A stretch of 33,921 bases of DNA from a virus. Positions 30,585 to 33,921 of the stretch are shown here, piece after piece. The DNA is taken from IMG/VR virus record IMGVR_UViG_3300022591_000038, positions 1 to 33,921 of that record. One strand, 5' to 3'. How positions within the stretch are numbered: position 1 is the stretch's first letter; every line of letters starts with the position of its first letter. The notes under the pieces are model-generated. The model did not search any database and had not been told where the DNA came from. It saw nothing but the letters and a program-made list of their open reading frames with translations. Made by a program: the position numbers and the translations under genes.

Positions 30585-31938
30585 AGAATATTGCCGTAAG
30601 GTAGTTCCACATTTGAAGCGTGAGTATTTTGCAGATAGAAAAGAAGCAGCAATTGCTTCTTTGTTACTTTCGTTTTTTGAGCAGTATAATAAACCAGCTA
30701 GTCCTGAGATTTTGTCCATTGAAATTGGCAATCTCAAGGGATACACTGACAAAGAAATTCCTGAGTTACAGGAATATGTTAAACAACTAACTCATGAAGA
30801 ATCGAATCAAGAATGGTTGATTCAACAAAGTGAGAAGTTCTGTAAAGACAGGGCAGTTTATAATGCTATTCTTGGATCTATTAAAATCATCGAGGGAAAC
30901 GATAAGAATCACACGCAAGATGCCATCCCCTCTATTTTGTCTGAAGCACTTGCTGTTTGCTTCGATAACCATGTCGGTCATGACTATCTTCAGGATGCTG
31001 AATCTCGCTATGATTTTTATCATAGGGTGGAAGAGAAAGTTCCATTCGATCTTGACATGTTCAATAAAATCACTAAGGGTGGTTTGTCAAAGAAAACCCT
31101 TAACATCGCACTTGCTGGTACTGGTGTCGGTAAGTCTTTGTTTATGTGCCATGTTGGTGCTTCTGTTTTAATGCAGGGTAGAAATGTTCTTTACATCACA
31201 ATGGAGATGGCTGAAGAACGTATCGCCGAACGTATTGATGCAAACTTATTGAATCTTACGATGGATGAGTTGAAGGTAGTTGATCGCGATATCTTTGAGA
31301 ATCGTCTTGGTAAAATCTCTGACAAAACTAAGGGTAAACTTATTGTCAAAGAATATCCAACTGCCTCTGCCCATGCTGGTCACTTCCGTGCTCTACTTGA
31401 AGAGTTGAAGTTGAAGCGTGAGTTTAGTCCAGATATTATCTTCATTGACTATCTGAACATTTGTGCAAGTCAGCGTATGAAGATGGGTGCTTCTGTGAAC
31501 TCTTATACATATATTAAGTCAATCGCAGAAGAACTTCGTGGTTTGGCAGTTGAGTATAATGTTCCGATTGTTTCTGCAACACAAACAACTCGATCTGGTT
31601 ATACGAACTCTGACCCAGGACTTGAAGATACTTCTGAATCTTTTGGCTTGCCAGCGACAGCCGACTTTATGTTTGCGTTGGTGTCGAATGAAGAGTTGGA
31701 AGCATTGAATCAAATTATTGTTAAGCAGTTGAAGAATCGTTATAATGACCCAGGATATTATAAGCGATTTGTGATTGGTATTGATCGAGCGAAGATGAAA
31801 CTGTATGATGTTGAAGCATCTGCTCAAGAAGGTTTAAGTGATAGTGGTTCCAAAGATGACGACAAACCTTTATTCGATAAAAGTGATTTTGGTAGACGAA
31901 TACATAATGAGTCGGGATTTAAAGGGTTCAAGTTTTAG
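30541..31938 (+). CDS. 41: replicative DNA helicase gp41
   Basis: DnaB-family hexameric helicase of the phage primosome, 465 aa (T4 gp41 is 475). The N-terminal collar covers about 1-130. The RecA-like core has Walker A AGTGVGKS (193-200), the H1a segment LYITMEMAEERIAERI, Walker B IIFIDYLN and the SATQTTR motif of H3. ATG 30541 is preferred to GTG 30532 because AGGTGG precedes it by 5-10 nt; GTG would itself sit in that site. It overlaps the preceding gene by 44 nt. The partner primase gp61 is not in this window. Confidence 0.94.
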   Translation: MRIEQAILSNLIHNEEYCRKVVPHLKREYFADRKEAAIASLLLSFFEQYNKPASPEILSIEIGNLKGYTDKEIPELQEYVKQLTHEESNQEWLIQQSEKFCKDRAVYNAILGSIKIIEGNDKNHTQDAIPSILSEALAVCFDNHVGHDYLQDAESRYDFYHRVEEKVPFDLDMFNKITKGGLSKKTLNIALAGTGVGKSLFMCHVGASVLMQGRNVLYITMEMAEERIAERIDANLLNLTMDELKVVDRDIFENRLGKISDKTKGKLIVKEYPTASAHAGHFRALLEELKLKREFSPDIIFIDYLNICASQRMKMGASVNSYTYIKSIAEELRGLAVEYNVPIVSATQTTRSGYTNSDPGLEDTSESFGLPATADFMFALVSNEELEALNQIIVKQLKNRYNDPGYYKRFVIGIDRAKMKLYDVEASAQEGLSDSGSKDDDKPLFDKSDFGRRIHNESGFKGFKF

Positions 31939-31947
31939 GAGAAAAAT

Positions 31948-33300
31948 ATGGTAAAGGTAATTGTAGCAGATAGAAAACACGATTGTTCCCATCTGGTTGG
32001 GCAATTCTTAGATGAGTCACACTACGACATTCTTATTGAAGAAGACTGTGATGTGTATATGCCAGCAACCTGCGATATCGGAACACAATCAGCATGTGAA
32101 TTAAATCGCGATTGTGCCGCATGCGATAAGGGCACTGATGAGCAACGCATTGCGTTTAAGTTCCGCAAGAACTTCTTCACGAAAGAACAACAAGATGCAG
32201 CATATGCTGGTCTGCGTGAAGCTGCAACCGAAACTCAAAACCGTGGAGCTGCAGCTGGACCACGTGGTGAGAAGTTGGGTAATCGTGAGTGGGTTCGTGA
32301 ATATGAATACGACATCGTTGAGTATTTTATGAATCCAGTTGACAATCTTTTCGGCGAAGATCCGATTGAAGAAATCAAGAAGAAGCATGCTGGTAAGCGT
32401 GAGGCTATCTCCAATCGTAACAATGTTTGGTCAATCGAACGTACAAAAGAAATCAACTTCAACTTTGAAGAGTGGGTTGAAAAGACACGCAAGTTGCCAA
32501 AAGAAGAACAGATCAAAGAAGGAAACTTCGTTGCTGATAAGTTAATCTGCGCAACTACCTATGCCAACTCTGTGTTCTCTGGTATCGCTGGTTGGTTCGA
32601 TCGTTATCCTCGTATTCCTTATGGTCGTGCAACTGCATATACCGCAAAGAATCCAGAGAAGTTTGCCCTTGCGTTTCCATTCCTACAAACTTTGGCAAAA
32701 GGTTTCAAGGATTTGATGCCATGGCGATATAACAATCAGATGGAAGCGATTAAGAAAATTGATCCAGCATTCATTGTTCCAGGAACTCCGTTCACAACTA
32801 TTACTGTGAACAAAACATTCCGCACTGCTGCTCACTATGACGCTGGTGATTTTTGGCCAGGACTTTCAAACCTGTTGGTTCTGTCAAACAATGGTAACTA
32901 CACTGGTGGATATTTGATTGCACCTGAGTATCGTGTTGCAGTTAATGTGCGTCCTGGCGATCTGTTATTGATTAACAATCACGAAGTTCTGCATGGCAAT
33001 ACACCTATCGTTCTTGGTGACGATGAAGCTGAACGAATCTCTTTGGTATGTTATCTTCGTGATGGTATGCTTCAACTTGGTTCAAAAGACTATGAAGACT
33101 GCCGTTATCAGTATGTCGAAGATCGTAAAAACAATAAGGAACATCCACTGCAACGTAAGTTGTGGAATGGTGTGTCTGAAGGTATGTGGGCACAGGATGA
33201 ATGGTATGACTATCTGAGAAATAAACTTGGTCAAGAAGTTCTTGAGAAGTATCACCCAGAGTCTATCAAATCAAATTCACTTGATGAGTTCTTCGGATGA
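31948..33300 (+). CDS. TET/JBP-like 2OG-Fe(II) DNA base oxygenase
   Basis: Protein of 450 aa with a C-terminal oxygenase core of the TET/JBP group. The site is complete: H296-x-D298 (AAHYDAGD), the GGYLIAPEYRVAV strand, GDLLLINNHEVLHGN with H349, and R363 (ERISLVCYLRD). TET/JBP enzymes hydroxylate 5-methylcytosine or thymine in DNA. The N-terminal 60 residues hold several Cys (C13, C34, C42, C50, C56, C59) that may bind metal; a basic helical part follows. The last residues are SNSLDEFFG, like the clamp-binding tails of gp43 and gp55 here. It follows gp41 closely with ribosome site AGGAGAAAA and overlaps the nucleotidyltransferase gene by ATGA. Substrate base unknown: no cytosine methyltransferase or hydroxymethylase is in this window. 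Confidence 0.85.
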   Translation: MVKVIVADRKHDCSHLVGQFLDESHYDILIEEDCDVYMPATCDIGTQSACELNRDCAACDKGTDEQRIAFKFRKNFFTKEQQDAAYAGLREAATETQNRGAAAGPRGEKLGNREWVREYEYDIVEYFMNPVDNLFGEDPIEEIKKKHAGKREAISNRNNVWSIERTKEINFNFEEWVEKTRKLPKEEQIKEGNFVADKLICATTYANSVFSGIAGWFDRYPRIPYGRATAYTAKNPEKFALAFPFLQTLAKGFKDLMPWRYNNQMEAIKKIDPAFIVPGTPFTTITVNKTFRTAAHYDAGDFWPGLSNLLVLSNNGNYTGGYLIAPEYRVAVNVRPGDLLLINNHEVLHGNTPIVLGDDEAERISLVCYLRDGMLQLGSKDYEDCRYQYVEDRKNNKEHPLQRKLWNGVSEGMWAQDEWYDYLRNKLGQEVLEKYHPESIKSNSLDEFFG

Positions 33301-33707
33301 GAAGCGGATTTACCTGCTCCACATTTGACCTGCTGCATGCTGGTCACATACTAATGCTTAAAGAAGCACGGGAACAGTGTGACTTTTTGGTAGTGGGATT
33401 GCAAACTGATCCCACTATCGATCGTCCAGATACAAAGAACAAACCAGTTCAAAGTGTAGTTGAACGCTGGATTCAACTAGACGCTGTTAAATATGTTGAT
33501 CAGATTATTGTATATCAAACTGAGAAAGATCTTGAAGACTTGCTGAAGATTCTTGACATTGATGTAAGAATCCTCGGTGATGAGTATGCAGAAAAACCTT
33601 TCACTGGCAAAGAAATTTGCCTTGCAAGGGGAATTGAGCTATACTTTAATAAACGGGAACATTCTTTCTCCACAACTGAATTGAGACAAAGGGTTAAACA
33701 ATTATGA
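33297..33707 (+). CDS. TagD/GCT-like nucleotidyltransferase
   Basis: Cytidylyltransferase-family protein of 136 aa, the normal size for glycerol-3-phosphate cytidylyltransferase (TagD). The nucleotide-binding HxGH is HAGH (14-17, FDLLHAGHILML), followed by VVGLQTDPT, an ERWIQLDAVKYVDQI segment (the conserved Arg of the family), GDEYAEKPFTGKE and the C-terminal STTELRQR signature. It would join CTP (or another NTP) to a phosphorylated small molecule such as glycerol-3-phosphate or a sugar phosphate. Overlaps by ATGA on both sides tie it to the oxygenase and the glycosyltransferase. Exact substrate cannot be read from the sequence. Confidence 0.85.
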   Translation: MRSGFTCSTFDLLHAGHILMLKEAREQCDFLVVGLQTDPTIDRPDTKNKPVQSVVERWIQLDAVKYVDQIIVYQTEKDLEDLLKILDIDVRILGDEYAEKPFTGKEICLARGIELYFNKREHSFSTTELRQRVKQL

Positions 33708-33921
33708 AAATTATGATGGTAATGCATACCTTCAATAACTTCGGTGGTATTATTAACCACTGTGAGCATTTAATGGCTGGTTTAAAAGAATTGGGTCACG
33801 AAGTTACCTTTGCTTATCTCAAGGGTAACAAAACTGTTAAGCCAGTTGAAATCCCACAACAATTGAGTGAAGGATGGGAGATTGGTATTGGTTCTGGTTA
33901 TCCAGTGCATCAGGGTGATGG
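33704..33921 (+). CDS. glycosyltransferase, N-terminal part (cut by window end)
   Basis: The first 72 residues of a larger gene. The start MHTFNNFGGIINHCEHL, then LMAGLKELGHEVTFAYL, is the N-terminal Rossmann fold of GT-B glycosyltransferases (GT4-like): a first strand ending in a Gly-Gly loop, a helix and the GHEVT second strand. It overlaps the nucleotidyltransferase by ATGA. In this context it may transfer a sugar or other group to an oxidised base in phage DNA; an enzyme that acts on cell-envelope sugars is the alternative. The catalytic C-terminal half lies outside the window. Confidence 0.78.
   Translation, partial: MKIMMVMHTFNNFGGIINHCEHLMAGLKELGHEVTFAYLKGNKTVKPVEIPQQLSEGWEIGIGSGYPVHQGD

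Noticed and set aside
30661-31746. TATAAT boxes inside gp41 with TTGTTA upstream (near 30685 and 31741)
   Set aside because: The -35 matches only 4 of 6 bases; expected by chance in AT-rich coding DNA.
33617-33645. TTGCCT, 17 bp, TATACT before the glycosyltransferase gene
   Set aside because: Weak -35 and inside the coupled operon; kept out of the promoter list, although it could be a minor internal promoter.
1-33921. tRNA genes, CRISPR arrays, insertion sequences or rRNA
   Set aside because: No cloverleaf, regularly spaced repeats, transposase motifs or rRNA segments were seen on reading either strand.

Overview
This window is a piece of the replication and recombination region of a T4-like tailed phage (myovirus). 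All genes lie on the + strand, are tightly packed, and mostly overlap by ATGA or TAATG junctions. The T4 core set is recognisable from sequence: UvsW helicase, late sigma factor gp55, the gp47/gp46 recombination nuclease, sliding clamp gp45, clamp loader gp44/gp62, RegA, DNA ligase, DNA polymerase gp43, UvsX and helicase gp41. The DNA is AT-rich. Accessory genes such as hsp20, a CobS/MoxR-like ATPase and a 2OG oxygenase resemble those of T4-like phages of aquatic bacteria. Strong sigma70-type promoters (TTGACA, 17 bp, TATAAT) point to a proteobacterial-type host RNA polymerase. The host itself cannot be named from this sequence.

Layout. 1-2.6 kb: GIY-YIG homing endonuclease, UvsW and an Sm-like protein. 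2.7-7.8 kb: gp55, an AAA ATPase, gp47, gp46 and small proteins, closed by a strong terminator. 7.9-13.1 kb: an accessory block with a large HExxH + VWA protein, a GIY-YIG protein, a MoxR/CobS-like ATPase and small proteins, cut into short units by promoters and terminators. 13.2-15.8 kb: a dATP/dGTP diphosphohydrolase-like protein followed by a membrane cluster (SPFH/band-7 protein, Ser/Gly-rich secreted membrane protein, single-pass membrane protein). 15.8-19.3 kb: gp45, a possible PD-(D/E)xK nuclease, gp44, two small ORFs, gp62 and RegA. 19.3-22.7 kb: small ORFs, Hsp20 behind a structured leader, a GNAT acetyltransferase and several unknown small proteins. 22.7-28.9 kb: DNA ligase, small unknowns, a DEDDh exonuclease, DNA polymerase and an aspartyl/asparaginyl beta-hydroxylase-like enzyme. 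28.9-31.9 kb: thioredoxin, UvsX, an unknown gene and gp41. 31.9 kb to the end: a TET/JBP-like 2OG-Fe(II) oxygenase, a TagD-like nucleotidyltransferase and the start of a glycosyltransferase.

The most interesting system is that last block. The three genes overlap by 4 nt at each junction and look like a DNA base hypermodification pathway: oxidise a base, activate a small group as a nucleotide conjugate, then transfer. The oxygenase ends in SLDEFFG, very like the C-termini of the phage's own DNA polymerase (LEDFFG) and late sigma factor (SLDDFIEGE). In T4 and RB69 such tails bind the sliding clamp, so the oxygenase may ride on the clamp and modify DNA behind the fork. The second system of note is the MoxR-like ATPase with its HExxH/VWA partner. 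The ATPase's N-terminal module also occurs in a separate small protein encoded directly downstream.

Regulation is unusually legible. Thirteen sigma70-like promoters all have exactly 17 bp between the hexamers and a G just before the -10. Four of them lie wholly inside coding sequence, upstream of gp46, gp43, gp41 and the gene cluster after ligase.
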